Shown one piece after another: positions 23,343 to 31,616 of a DNA stretch of 64,000 nucleotides. The first letter of the stretch is position 1. Each line of letters opens with the position of its first letter. Origin of the DNA: Actinoplanes sp. TBRC 11911 (GTDB lineage: Bacteria; Actinomycetota; Actinomycetes; Mycobacteriales; Micromonosporaceae); NCBI RefSeq assembly GCF_012933445.1, contig NZ_JABBNC010000014.1, forward strand, positions 1-64,000, written 5' to 3'. The notes beneath the pieces were generated by a model. It did not search any database. It was not told the origin of the DNA and worked only from the letters and a program-made list of their open reading frames with translations. The position numbers and the translations under genes were made by a program.

Positions 23343-24701
23343 ATGGAACGGCGAATTTTCGGCCTCGAAACCGAGTACGGAGTCACGTGCACGTACCGGG
23401 GGCAGCGGCGGCTGTCGCCGGACGAAGTGGCCCGGTACCTGTTCCGCCGAGTGGTGTCCTGGGGACGCAGCAGCAACGTTTTCCTCCGTAACGGCGCCCG
23501 TCTCTACCTCGACGTCGGTTCCCACCCTGAGTACGCGACTCCCGAGTGCGACTCCGTCACCGACCTGGTCGCCCACGACCGGGCCGGCGAGCGCATCCTG
23601 GAAGGCCTGCTGGTCGACGCTGAGAAGCGCCTGCATGACGAGGGCATCGCCGGCGAGATCTATCTGTTCAAGAACAACACCGATTCGGCCGGCAACTCCT
23701 ACGGTTGCCACGAGAACTACCTGGTGTCCCGGCACGGCGAGTTCGGCCGGCTCGCCGACGTGCTGATCCCGTTCCTGGTGACCCGTCAGCTGATCGCCGG
23801 TGCCGGCAAGGTGCTGCAGACCCCGCGCGGCGCGGTGTTCTGCCTGTCACAGCGCGCCGAGCACATCTGGGAGGGCGTGTCCAGCGCCACCACCCGGTCC
23901 CGCCCGATCATCAACACGCGGGACGAGCCGCACGCCGACGCCGAGCGGTACCGCCGCCTGCACGTCATCGTCGGCGACTCGAACATGAACGAGGTGACCA
24001 CGCTGCTGAAGGTCGGCAGTGCGGACATCGTGCTCCGGATGATCGAGGCGGGCGTGGTGATGCGCGACCTGACCCTGGAGAACCCGATCCGGGCGATCCG
24101 CGAGGTCTCGCACGACGTCACCGGCCGCCGCAAGATCCGCCTGGCCAACAACAAGGAGGTCAGCGCCCTCGAGATCCAGCAGGAGTACTTGGCGAAGGCG
24201 ACCGAGTTCGTGGAGCGTCGGGGCGGGGACCAGACCGCCAAGCGCGTCGTCGAGCTCTGGGGGCGGGTGCTCAACGCGATCGAGAGCGGCAACCTCGACC
24301 CGGTCTCCCGCGAGATCGACTGGGTGTCGAAGTACAAGCTGATCGAGCGCTACCAGGCCAAGCACGAGATCCCGATGAGCCACCCGCGGATCGCGCAGCT
24401 CGACCTGGCGTACCACGACGTGCGCCGCGGCCGCGGCCTGTACGCGCTGATGGAGAAGCGCAAGCAGGTCGACCGCATCTCGAACGATCTGGAGATCTTC
24501 GAGGCCAAGGAGACGCCGCCGCAGACCACCCGGGCGCGGCTGCGCGGCGAGTTCATCCGGCACGCGCAGGAGAAGCGCCGCGACTTCACCGTCGACTGGG
24601 TGCACCTGAAGCTGAACGACCAGGCGCAGCGCACGGTCCTGTGCAAGGACCCGTTCCGCGCCTACGACGAGCGTGTGGAGCGCTTGATCGCGAGCATGTA
24701 G
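23343..24701 (+). CDS. pafA: Pup-protein ligase PafA
   Basis: A 452-residue ATP-dependent ligase that joins the C-terminal Glu of Pup to substrate lysines. It is a glutamine-synthetase-like relative of Dop: RRIFGLETEYGVTCTYRG at the N-terminus, NGARLYLDVGSHPEYATPE, FKNNTDSAGNSYGCHENYL, and PIINTRDEPHAD. It lacks the Dop-specific insert. The C-terminal domain ends with VERLIASM. Leaderless start at ATG 23343. It is separated from prcA by the convergent epimerase-like gene and from pafBC by 3.2 kb of unrelated genes. Confidence 0.97.
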   Translation: MERRIFGLETEYGVTCTYRGQRRLSPDEVARYLFRRVVSWGRSSNVFLRNGARLYLDVGSHPEYATPECDSVTDLVAHDRAGERILEGLLVDAEKRLHDEGIAGEIYLFKNNTDSAGNSYGCHENYLVSRHGEFGRLADVLIPFLVTRQLIAGAGKVLQTPRGAVFCLSQRAEHIWEGVSSATTRSRPIINTRDEPHADAERYRRLHVIVGDSNMNEVTTLLKVGSADIVLRMIEAGVVMRDLTLENPIRAIREVSHDVTGRRKIRLANNKEVSALEIQQEYLAKATEFVERRGGDQTAKRVVELWGRVLNAIESGNLDPVSREIDWVSKYKLIERYQAKHEIPMSHPRIAQLDLAYHDVRRGRGLYALMEKRKQVDRISNDLEIFEAKETPPQTTRARLRGEFIRHAQEKRRDFTVDWVHLKLNDQAQRTVLCKDPFRAYDERVERLIASM

Positions 24702-24705
24702 CAGT

Positions 24706-24732
24706 TGAGGCCCCGGCATTGCCGGGGCCTCA
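24706..24732 (+). terminator. terminator downstream of pafA
   Basis: A 12-bp perfect stem TGAGGCCCCGGC / GCCGGGGCCTCA (24706-24717 and 24721-24732) with loop ATT starts 5 nt after the pafA stop. This separates pafA from the following genes, unlike in mycobacteria where pafA and pafBC are joined. Confidence 0.8.
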
Positions 24733-24758
24733 GCACGCTCGGCTAGCATTGCCGGTCA

Positions 24759-24980
24759 ATGACGACCGAGAAGCCCGACAGCGCCGCCCCGGCGGAAGAT
24801 GAGCACCCCGAGTACACGGCGGCCGATGTCCGCTGGGCGCGGGTGCAGCGCAAGCAGGCCCGTATCCGGGCCGAGATCGAGCGCAACCGGGCCGGCGACC
24901 ACAAGGTGCCCACCTGGGCCCTCGCAGCGCTGCTCGGTCTGGTGATTCTGGCGTGGGTCATCCTGGTGATCGCGTCCTGA
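24759..24980 (+). CDS. small single-pass membrane protein
   Basis: A 73-residue protein. An acidic N-terminus (about 1-22) is followed by a highly charged helix rich in Arg/Lys/Glu (about 23-48, RWARVQRKQARIRAEIERNR), then one C-terminal TM helix (TWALAALLGLVILAWVILVI, about 51-71). Predicted orientation is N-terminus inside. TAGCAT (24744-24749) lies 9 nt before the ATG. It is 13 bp upstream of the O-methyltransferase and probably co-transcribed. Function unknown; composition and TM segment look like a genuine gene. Confidence 0.7.
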   Translation: MTTEKPDSAAPAEDEHPEYTAADVRWARVQRKQARIRAEIERNRAGDHKVPTWALAALLGLVILAWVILVIAS

Positions 24981-24993
24981 GAGTGAGGCCGGC

Positions 24994-25641
24994 ATGGCGG
25001 ACATCATCGATCCGGACATCAGCGACTATCTGCTCGCCCACAGCACACCCGCCGACGACGTCCTGCGCGACCTGGCGACGGAGACCCGCCGCACGTACGG
25101 CGGGATGGCCGGCATGCAGATCTCGCACGACGAGGGCGAGTTCCTGACCATGCTGGTGCGGCTGATCGGCGCCCGGTACGCGGTCGAGGTCGGCGTCTTC
25201 ACCGGCTACTCGTCCACCTGCATCGCCCGCGGCCTCGGCAAGGACGGCCGGCTGATCGCCTGCGACGTGTCGGAGGAGTACACGTCGATGGCCCGCCGCT
25301 ACTGGGCGCGCGCCGGCGTGGACGAGCTGATCGACCTGCGGATCGGCCCGGCCGCCGACACGTTGCGGGCGCTGCCGCGCGAGCCGGCCGTCGACTTCGC
25401 GTTCATCGACGCGGACAAGACCGGCTATCCGGACTACTACGCCGAGCTGGTGCCGCGGATGCGTCCGGGCGGCCTGATCGCGCTCGACAACGTGCTCCGC
25501 GGCGGCAACGTCCTGTCCCCGTCCAGCGACAGCGACCGGGTCGTCGCCGGGCTCAACGACCGCATCGTCGCCGACGACCGGGTCGAGTCGGTCATGCTGC
25601 CGCTGCGCGACGGCGTCACCCTCGTGCGCAAGCTGGGCTGA
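24994..25641 (+). CDS. SAM-dependent O-methyltransferase (class I, COMT-like)
   Basis: A 215-residue methyltransferase of the O-methyltransferase family 3. Features are GGMAGMQISHDEGEFL, the SAM motif AVEVGVFTGYSSTCIARGL, the metal-binding acidic motif DFAFIDADKTGYPDYY, and IALDNVLRGGNVL. The family methylates catechol-like and other small aromatic or lipid substrates; the physiological acceptor is unknown. The ATG follows GAGAGTGAGG. The end of the gene (VRKLG-stop) is the founder of an 18-bp tandem duplication that repeats the stop codon in frame three more times. Confidence 0.92.
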   Translation: MADIIDPDISDYLLAHSTPADDVLRDLATETRRTYGGMAGMQISHDEGEFLTMLVRLIGARYAVEVGVFTGYSSTCIARGLGKDGRLIACDVSEEYTSMARRYWARAGVDELIDLRIGPAADTLRALPREPAVDFAFIDADKTGYPDYYAELVPRMRPGGLIALDNVLRGGNVLSPSSDSDRVVAGLNDRIVADDRVESVMLPLRDGVTLVRKLG

Positions 25642-25695
25642 CTGCGCAAGCTGGGCTGACTGCGCAAGCTGGGCTGACTGCGCAAGCTGCGCTGA
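25624..25695. repeat. 18-bp tandem repeat duplicating a stop-codon region
   Basis: Four 18-bp units (25624, 25642, 25660, 25678): (G/C)TGCGCAAGCTGGGCTGA. The first is the natural end of the O-methyltransferase gene; each later copy carries the same in-frame TGA. The last unit differs by one base (GCGCTGA). It runs up to the end of the convergent DUF3866 gene. Confidence 0.9.
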
Positions 25696-25696
25696 C

Positions 25697-26770
25697 TCAC
25701 CCCAGCAGCGACACCGCGTGCCGGCCGGCCACCGCGGCGGCCAGGAAGTAGAGATGGTCGCCGTCCAGCCCGCGGCCCATCGTGGACAACGGCACCGGGC
25801 TGGCCCGCAACGCCTCGTCCAGGCCGTCCGCCGGGACGCGGACCAGCCGATGCCGCTGCGCCAGCGGCATCAGCGCCTCCTCCAGCGCGGGGTCGAGCTT
25901 GTCGGGCACCGGCAGGTCGGCGGTCACCAGGGCCACCTTCCCGTACGCCGTGAGGCTGTGATGTGACACGCCGAGGTGCCGGGCCCGTCCGTCCCCCTCG
26001 GAGAGCCGCAGCGATCCGACGGGCCGGCCGCCGAGGGTGGCGATCGCGTTGACCGCCTCGCCCAGCGCGACACCGGAGAAGCCCCAGGTGGTGCCGGTGC
26101 CGAGGTTGCCCGGTCCCTGCGCCACGACGGTGACGTCGGCGGCCAGCACGTGCCGCGCGGCGAGCAGCCCGGTGTGCACGGTGCTCGCCTCGAGGTCGCC
26201 GCCGAACGCCTGCCCGGTGGTGATCGTGCCGGCCAGATGGTCGCGCAGGCCGTCGAGCGTGCGGGAGAACCAGGCCGGCAGCGCACCGCCGTCGGTCATC
26301 ACGTACGCCACCCTGGTCTCCGGCCGGTCGGCGCGGATCCCGGCCAGGATCGCCGGCAGCGCCGAGTGCAGGTCGGCGGTGACGACCGGCATGCCGTCCA
26401 GCGATTCCGCCGCGGCCATCACCGTACGGTGCGGGGAGGCCTCCTCGTCGACGCCGAGCCGGATCGTCTGCAGCGGGGTGTAGCGGGCCTTGACCAGGTG
26501 CCCGGCGTCGCGGCTGGTGCCGTCGTCCGGCGGGTCCGCGGGCAGCCGGTCGGGCAGTGCCACGACCAGCGCGTACCCGCCGGTGCCCAGGCCCATGACC
26601 AGCGCGCCGACGTTGAGCAGCACCCGATCGCCCGGCTCCGGCGTGCCGACCAGGTGCGGGTAGGCGAGAGCGCGCACCTTTTCGCCGTCGTCGACGGTCA
26701 CGTCCAGTTCGGCAGCGCCGTGCCATGTCCGTCTTGTCGCCTGAACCGTCCCGGATCGCCACCGCACCAT
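25697..26770 (-). CDS. DUF3866 family protein
   Basis: A 357-residue protein of the actinobacterial DUF3866 family. Recognised by an N-terminal beta domain (ALAYPHLVGTPEPGDRVLLN, LVMGLGTGGYALVVA), KARYTPLQTIRLGVDEE, the Rossmann-like middle (VVTADLHSALPAILAGI, VAYVMTDGGALPAWFSR) and VVAQGPGNLGTGTTWGFSG. Function is unknown. ATG 26770 lies 7 nt after TAAGGT, and this -10 box includes the TAA stop of the upstream CDF gene, so the mRNA is probably leaderless. Confidence 0.85.
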   Translation of the reverse strand: MVRWRSGTVQATRRTWHGAAELDVTVDDGEKVRALAYPHLVGTPEPGDRVLLNVGALVMGLGTGGYALVVALPDRLPADPPDDGTSRDAGHLVKARYTPLQTIRLGVDEEASPHRTVMAAAESLDGMPVVTADLHSALPAILAGIRADRPETRVAYVMTDGGALPAWFSRTLDGLRDHLAGTITTGQAFGGDLEASTVHTGLLAARHVLAADVTVVAQGPGNLGTGTTWGFSGVALGEAVNAIATLGGRPVGSLRLSEGDGRARHLGVSHHSLTAYGKVALVTADLPVPDKLDPALEEALMPLAQRHRLVRVPADGLDEALRASPVPLSTMGRGLDGDHLYFLAAAVAGRHAVSLLG

Positions 26771-26780
26771 GGCGCGAACC

Positions 26781-27824
26781 TTACAAGTCGAGCCCGCCGT
26801 CGACGTGGCTGCGCCCGGGCATGCCGCGCGTCGGGTCCAGGAACACGTACCGGATGGCCGGGTATCGGGCCCGCAACCGGCGTTCCGCCTCGTCCGAGGC
26901 CGCCTCCACCTCGGCGGCGGAGACGTCGTCGCGGAAGTCGACCTTCGCGGCCACCAGGATGTCGCCCGGGCCGAGCTGCATGGTCATCAGCGTCGGCACG
27001 TCCTCGACGATCGGGATGCTGTTCAGGTCTTCCGCGATCTGGTTGTGCATCCGGCGCGGCACCGCGCGGCCGACCAGCAGCGACGCGTTGCTGCGGGCCA
27101 GGATGCCGGCCACGAAGAACAGCAGCACGCCGATCGCGATCGATGCCAGGCCGTCGAACATCTCGTCGCCGGTGAGCTGCGAGAGGGCGAGACCGGCGGC
27201 GGCCAGGATCAGGCCGATCAGGGCCGCCGAGTCCTCGAAGAAGACCGCCTTGACCGTGGTGTCCGGGGTGAGCCGCAGGAACCGGAACGGGGAGATGCCC
27301 CAGCGCGCCGACTCGCCGGCCACCTGACGCTTGGCGCGCAGGAACGAGGTGCCCTCGGCCAGGAACGAGACCCCGAGCACGATGTACGACCAGAGGTAGT
27401 CCCCGGTGTGCTCGCCGTCGATGATCGTGGTGACGCCGTGGTAGATCGAGAACCCGGCACCGCCGATGAAGGTGAACAGCGCCGCGATGAAGGCCCAGAC
27501 GTAACCTTCCTTGCCGTATCCGAACGGGTGGTCCTCGTCGGCCGGGCGGCTGCCCCGGCGCAGAGCCACGAACAGGAAGATCTCGGTCACCGTGTCGGCC
27601 AGCGAGTGCGCCGCCTCGGACAGCATCGCGGCCGACCCGGAGAGCACGCCGGCGAACAGCTTGGCGGCGGCGATGACGAGGTTCGCGACGCCGGCGATGA
27701 TGACCGTGCCGACGCTTTCGTTCTGCGGTTCTTCGGACTGGTCGGAAGTTTCCGGCAAAGGGAGCGGCTCGGCGGCCGCGAGACCGACGCGTGCCTGGTC
27801 GTCGGGGGTCTCGGGTGGTGTCAC
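26781..27824 (-). CDS. cation diffusion facilitator family transporter
   Basis: A 347-residue CDF/ZitB-like metal-proton antiporter in the cytoplasmic membrane. It has an acidic, Pro/Glu-rich cytosolic N-terminus (1-38), then six TM helices. The metal-site motifs are SEAAHSLADTVTEI in TM2 (two acidic/His ligands) and FFEDSAALIGLIL in TM5. The C-terminal cytosolic domain (GPGDILVAAKVDFRDDVSAAEVE) is of the dimerising ferredoxin-like type. GTG 27824 follows GGGGAAGAATCGATC. Substrate is probably Zn2+, Fe2+ or Mn2+; the sequence alone does not choose. Confidence 0.92.
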   Translation of the reverse strand: MTPPETPDDQARVGLAAAEPLPLPETSDQSEEPQNESVGTVIIAGVANLVIAAAKLFAGVLSGSAAMLSEAAHSLADTVTEIFLFVALRRGSRPADEDHPFGYGKEGYVWAFIAALFTFIGGAGFSIYHGVTTIIDGEHTGDYLWSYIVLGVSFLAEGTSFLRAKRQVAGESARWGISPFRFLRLTPDTTVKAVFFEDSAALIGLILAAAGLALSQLTGDEMFDGLASIAIGVLLFFVAGILARSNASLLVGRAVPRRMHNQIAEDLNSIPIVEDVPTLMTMQLGPGDILVAAKVDFRDDVSAAEVEAASDEAERRLRARYPAIRYVFLDPTRGMPGRSHVDGGLDL

Positions 27825-27915
27825 CTGATCGATTCTTCCCCTAGCCGGTTACGAATAACCACACGGGCCTTCCGCGTGCGTCACAGAGTCGTCCAGGCTG
27901 TTAACGTTGCCTCTC

Positions 27916-28899
27916 GTGTCGCGGACCCGCACCGAGCGTTTGGTCAACCTGGTCATCTGCCTACTGTCCACGCGACGGTTTCTCACCGCCGCGCAGATCG
28001 CCGCGACCGTCCCCGGCTACGAGCATGACCCCGAGGACCCGAAGGACCACGAGGCGTTCCAGCGCAAGTTCGAGCGTGACAAGGCGGAGCTGCGCGAGCT
28101 GGGTGTCCCGCTGGAGACCGGTACCGCGAGCGTGTTCGATCAGGAACCGGGGTACCGCATCGCCCACCGCGAGTACGCCCTGCCGGACATCATCCTGGAA
28201 CCCGACGAGGCCGCCGCCGTGGGCATCGCGGCGCGGCTCTGGCAGCACGCCGGGCTCGCCGCCGCCGCCTCGTCCGGGCTGGCCAAGCTGCGGGCGGCCG
28301 GCGTCGAGGTGGACCCGCAGGCGACCCTCGGGGTGGAGCCGGTGGTCACCGTCGACCCGGCGTTCGGCCCGCTGACGACCGCGGCGCGTGACCGTCGTGC
28401 GGTGACGTTCAGCTACCGGGTGCCCGAGGTGGACGACCCGATGACCCGCCGGCTCGAACCGTGGGGCGTGGTGTGCTGGCGCGGCCGGTGGTATGTGGTG
28501 GGCCACGACCGCGACCGCGACGCCACCCGGTGCTTCCGGTTGTCCCGCATCGTCGGCAACGTGCGGGCGGCCGGCCGGCCCGGCGCGTTCACCCCGCCCG
28601 AGAACGCCGACCTCATCAGCCACGTGGTCGGCTGGGACTCGTCGGTGCCGCACACCGGGCGCGCCACCGTGACGGTGCGTCCCGGCCGCGCGGCGGGTCT
28701 GCGGCGCTGGGCCGTGGAGGCGCTGCCCGGCCCGGACGGCGACCGGCTCACGGTGCCGTACTCGGACGCCGAGCGCCTCGCCTCGACGCTGGCCGGGTAC
28801 GGGCCGGACGTCCGCGTCGACGGCCCGCCCGAGGTGCGCGAGGCGGTCATCCAGCAGCTCAAAGAGGTCGTGGCGAGGCACGAGGGAGTCCCGGCATGA
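27916..28899 (+). CDS. pafB: WYL-domain transcription activator PafB
   Basis: A 327-residue protein with an N-terminal winged helix-turn-helix (TERLVNLVICLLSTRRFLTAAQIAATV), a linker, a WYL domain (about 130-240, RRLEPWGVVCWRGRWYVVGHDRDR) and a WCX extension. PafB and PafC jointly activate the RecA/LexA-independent DNA-damage regulon in mycobacteria through an extended -10 type promoter. GTG 27916 aligns with the family start; TAACGT (27902-27907) is 8 nt upstream, so the mRNA may be leaderless. No PafBC-like box precedes this gene. Confidence 0.93.
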   Translation: MSRTRTERLVNLVICLLSTRRFLTAAQIAATVPGYEHDPEDPKDHEAFQRKFERDKAELRELGVPLETGTASVFDQEPGYRIAHREYALPDIILEPDEAAAVGIAARLWQHAGLAAAASSGLAKLRAAGVEVDPQATLGVEPVVTVDPAFGPLTTAARDRRAVTFSYRVPEVDDPMTRRLEPWGVVCWRGRWYVVGHDRDRDATRCFRLSRIVGNVRAAGRPGAFTPPENADLISHVVGWDSSVPHTGRATVTVRPGRAAGLRRWAVEALPGPDGDRLTVPYSDAERLASTLAGYGPDVRVDGPPEVREAVIQQLKEVVARHEGVPA

Positions 28900-28945
28900 C
28901 CGACTGCACGCGCAGGGCCAGGAGGGCATGCCCAGGAGGCTCAGC

Positions 28946-29896
28946 ATGACACCATCCGTGGATCGTCTGGGGCGGCTGCTCAACCTCGTGCCGTACCTGC
29001 TGACCCGGCCGGGCATCCTCATCTCCGAGGTGGCCGCCGAGTTCCATGTCACCGAGAAGCAGCTGAACGAGGATCTCGAACTGCTCTGGGTGTGTGGGCT
29101 GCCCGGCTACGGTCCGGGCGACCTGATCGACATGGCGATCGACGGCGACCGGGTGACGATCAGCCACGACGCCGGCATCGACCGCCCGCTGCGGCTCACC
29201 CAGGACGAGGCGCTCGCCCTGGTGGTGGCGTTGCGGATGCTCGCCGAGACGCCCGGCACCGGCACCCGGGACGCGATCGAGCGGGCGCTCGCGAAGATCG
29301 AGCACGCGGCCGGCGACCTGGCCGGCACTCCGGTCGAGGTGCGGCTGCCGGCCAACGCGGAACGGCTGGACCGGCTGCGGGCCGCGGTGGAGAGCGGGCA
29401 CGCGCTGGCGATGACGTATTACACGGCGGCGCGCGACGAGACCACCGAACGGATCGTCGACCCGATGCGGGTTCTGATGGTGGGCGGACGGGCGTACCTG
29501 GAAGCGTGGTGCCGCCGGGCCGAGGCGACCCGGCTGTTCCGCGCCGACCGCATCGACGCGTTCACCGAGCTGGACGAGCCGTCGGCGCCGCCGCGCGAGG
29601 CGGTGCCGCACGACGTCAGCGCCGGCGTGTTCCGGCCCACCGCCGACCTGCCGCTGGTCACGCTGCGGGTGGGGCGGCACAGCCGGTGGATCACCGAGTA
29701 CTACCCGGTGGAGGAGATCCGCCGGGACGGCCACGAGTGGATCGTGACGATGCGGGTCACCGACCTGGGCTGGGCGCAGCGACTGCTGCTCGGCATGGGC
29801 CGCGACGTCACCGTGCTCGGCCCGCCGGAGCTGCTGGCCCGCATCCGTGACCAGGCCACGGCCGCGCTCGACCAATACAGCGCCCCGGCCCGGTAG
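28946..29896 (+). CDS. pafC: WYL-domain transcription activator PafC
   Basis: A 316-residue partner of PafB with the same architecture: wHTH (DRLGRLLNLVPYLLTRPGILISEVAAEF), WYL (ERIVDPMRVLMVGGRAYLEAWCRRAE) and WCX domains. The heterodimer-like pair binds RNA polymerase at damage-inducible promoters. ATG 28946 is chosen because AGGAGG (28934-28939) is spaced for it; ATG 28928 has its purine tract only 1 nt away. 46 bp after pafB, same operon. Its stop codon TAG forms part of a TAGGGT box for the next gene. Confidence 0.93.
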   Translation: MTPSVDRLGRLLNLVPYLLTRPGILISEVAAEFHVTEKQLNEDLELLWVCGLPGYGPGDLIDMAIDGDRVTISHDAGIDRPLRLTQDEALALVVALRMLAETPGTGTRDAIERALAKIEHAAGDLAGTPVEVRLPANAERLDRLRAAVESGHALAMTYYTAARDETTERIVDPMRVLMVGGRAYLEAWCRRAEATRLFRADRIDAFTELDEPSAPPREAVPHDVSAGVFRPTADLPLVTLRVGRHSRWITEYYPVEEIRRDGHEWIVTMRVTDLGWAQRLLLGMGRDVTVLGPPELLARIRDQATAALDQYSAPAR

Positions 29897-29905
29897 GGTG
29901 TCGCC

Positions 29906-30133
29906 GTGCTAGTGCTCTGGATCTGGATCGCCGTCGTCGTGGTCGCGGTGGTCATCATGGGAGTCGTGGCGGCCCGGCTGCTCGGCCGGCTGGGCGGGCT
30001 GGCCCGCGCGGCCGCCAAGCTCCAGCACCGCCGGGACGAGGCGATGGCCCTGCAAGCGGTCGCCGAGGAGCTGCAGCGGACCGTCGCAAACCTGGAGGAA
30101 AGGGTCGGCGAGCTGAGCCGCAACCGCAAGTAA
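29906..30133 (+). CDS. small membrane-anchored coiled-coil protein
   Basis: A 75-residue protein: an N-terminal TM helix (LWIWIAVVVVAVVIMGVVAA), a short glycine-rich hinge, and a coiled coil (about 38-72, LQAVAEELQRTVANLEERV). GTG 29906 is 6 nt after TAGGGT (29894-29899), so probably leaderless. It lies between pafC and tatA, a position where actinobacteria often carry a small gene of this kind. Function unknown; it could be a TatA/TatB-like accessory or envelope protein, without direct support. Confidence 0.65.
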   Translation: MLVLWIWIAVVVVAVVIMGVVAARLLGRLGGLARAAAKLQHRRDEAMALQAVAEELQRTVANLEERVGELSRNRK

Positions 30134-30299
30134 TCTTTACAGCGCGGTTTCGTGGCCGGTAGCGTGATCTGTTCCTTCCTTGTTGTCCCAGACTTCGCCG
30201 GAATGGCGCGAAAACCGCAACGGTCCGACGGGCTACTTCATCGGAATTGACACGTACGATGGAGCCCGCACACCCTGATCCGATCGACTGGAGTTCTCC
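30134..30299 (+). promoter_or_regulatory. tatA promoter region
   Basis: A 166-bp non-coding gap. TACGAT (30253-30258) is a plausible -10 box, and GGAG (30291-30294) is the ribosome binding site before ATG 30300. A TTGACA at 30247 is too close to serve as its -35. No hairpin of note. Confidence 0.4.
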
Positions 30300-30629
30300 A
30301 TGGGCGCCCTCAAGCCATGGCACATCGCAATCTTCGTTGTCGTCCTCGTGCTGCTGTTCGGCGCGAAGCGGCTGCCGGACGCCGCCCGGTCGCTCGGCCG
30401 CTCGCTGCGGATCATCAAGGCGGAGACGAAGGGCCTGGTCGACGACAACAACGACGTCGCTGAGAAGGCCGAACCGCAGTACGGCCGCCAGCCGCTGCAG
30501 GGTGACGTGCAGCAGCCCGGCCAGCCGCAGGGCTACCAGCAGGCGCCGCCGCCGCAGGGCTACCAGCAGCCGCAGCCCCAGCAGCAGCCGCCGTTCGTCG
30601 ATCCCGTGCAGCGCACGAACGACCGCTGA
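30300..30629 (+). CDS. tatA: twin-arginine translocase subunit TatA
   Basis: A 109-residue pore-forming subunit of the Tat protein export system. It has the N-terminal TM helix (WHIAIFVVVLVLLFGAKRLPD) with the FGxKRLPD hinge, an amphipathic helix (AARSLGRSLRIIKAETKGL) and a long Gln/Pro/Gly-rich tail with GYQQ repeats. The tail is longer than in enterobacterial TatA, as common in actinobacteria. Followed 9 bp later by tatC; together they can form a minimal TatAC machine, since no tatB is seen. Confidence 0.95.
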   Translation: MGALKPWHIAIFVVVLVLLFGAKRLPDAARSLGRSLRIIKAETKGLVDDNNDVAEKAEPQYGRQPLQGDVQQPGQPQGYQQAPPPQGYQQPQPQQQPPFVDPVQRTNDR

Positions 30630-30638
30630 CCCGGCACC

Positions 30639-31604
30639 ATGGCTCTGACCCTGCGCCGCCGGGGGCCGACGAAGTTCCAGCAGGCGGCCGATGGCTCGAT
30701 GACGCTCATCGAGCACATCCGGGACTTGCGTAACCGCCTGTTCTGGGCGTCGCTGGGTATCGTCGCCGGCCTGATCGTCGGTTTCATCATCAGCAAGTGG
30801 GTCTTCCACCAGCTCGAACAGCCATATTGCTCGCTCGACACGTCGTGGCAGCTCAACCCGAAGACCGGCCAGCTCGAATGCCGGTTCCTCGTGCTAGGCG
30901 TCGGCGACCAGCTCATCCTGCGCCTGAAGATCGCTCTGTGGGTGGGCCTCATCGTGGGCGCCCCGGTGTGGATGTACAACTTGTGGGCGTTCATCGCGCC
31001 CGGCCTGCACAAGCACGAGCGCAAGTGGGCGTACGTCTTCGTGGCGATCGCCGCCCCGCTGTTCGTCGCCGGCGCGATCCTCGCGTTCCTCGTCGTGAAG
31101 CACAGCCTGGCGTTCATCATGGACGCCGGCGTCATCGGCGGCACGACACAGTTGGAGGTCACGAAATACACATCGTTCGTGACCAGCATGATCCTGCTCT
31201 TCGGGGTGGCGTTCGAGTTCCCGTTGATCTTGCTGATGCTCAACTTCACCGGTGTGGTCTCCGCGCGGCGGCTGGTCAGCTGGTGGCGGATCGTCATCTT
31301 CCTGTCGTTCGCGTTCGCCGCGATCGCCACGCCCGATCCGGGCCCGTTCGGCATGACTCTGCTGGCGGCCTGCATGACCATCCTGTATTTCGCCGCGGTG
31401 GGCGTGGCCGCCATCAACGACAAACGCAAGGGCCGCGGCAAGGAGATCTACGCGGACCTCGACGACGACACCATCTCGCCGCTCGAGGACGACCGGGTCC
31501 CGGTCGGCGCCTCCGACCCGATCGACGGTCCGACGCCGATCGACGCGCCCGAACCGGTGGCGAAACCCCGCCCGTTGGAGGGTCGTTTCGACGACATGAC
31601 GTAG
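30639..31604 (+). CDS. tatC: twin-arginine translocase subunit TatC
   Basis: A 321-residue six-TM receptor of the Tat pathway that recognises twin-arginine signal peptides. Family marks are MTLIEHIRDLRNRLFWASLGI with the conserved Glu and Arg, the periplasmic loop with FHQLEQPYC, PVWMYNLWAFIAPGLHKHERK, GVAFEFPLILLMLNF and ATPDPGPFGMTLLA. The C-terminal 60 residues are a charged, Pro-rich cytosolic tail. It is in one operon with tatA, conserved next to pafC and helY as in mycobacteria. Confidence 0.97.
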   Translation: MALTLRRRGPTKFQQAADGSMTLIEHIRDLRNRLFWASLGIVAGLIVGFIISKWVFHQLEQPYCSLDTSWQLNPKTGQLECRFLVLGVGDQLILRLKIALWVGLIVGAPVWMYNLWAFIAPGLHKHERKWAYVFVAIAAPLFVAGAILAFLVVKHSLAFIMDAGVIGGTTQLEVTKYTSFVTSMILLFGVAFEFPLILLMLNFTGVVSARRLVSWWRIVIFLSFAFAAIATPDPGPFGMTLLAACMTILYFAAVGVAAINDKRKGRGKEIYADLDDDTISPLEDDRVPVGASDPIDGPTPIDAPEPVAKPRPLEGRFDDMT

Positions 31605-31616
31605 TACCCTCCCGCC

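Noticed and set aside
30247..30258. TTGACA and TACGAT as a canonical promoter pair for tatA
   Set aside because: The boxes nearly touch, so they cannot act together; only TACGAT is kept as a possible -10.
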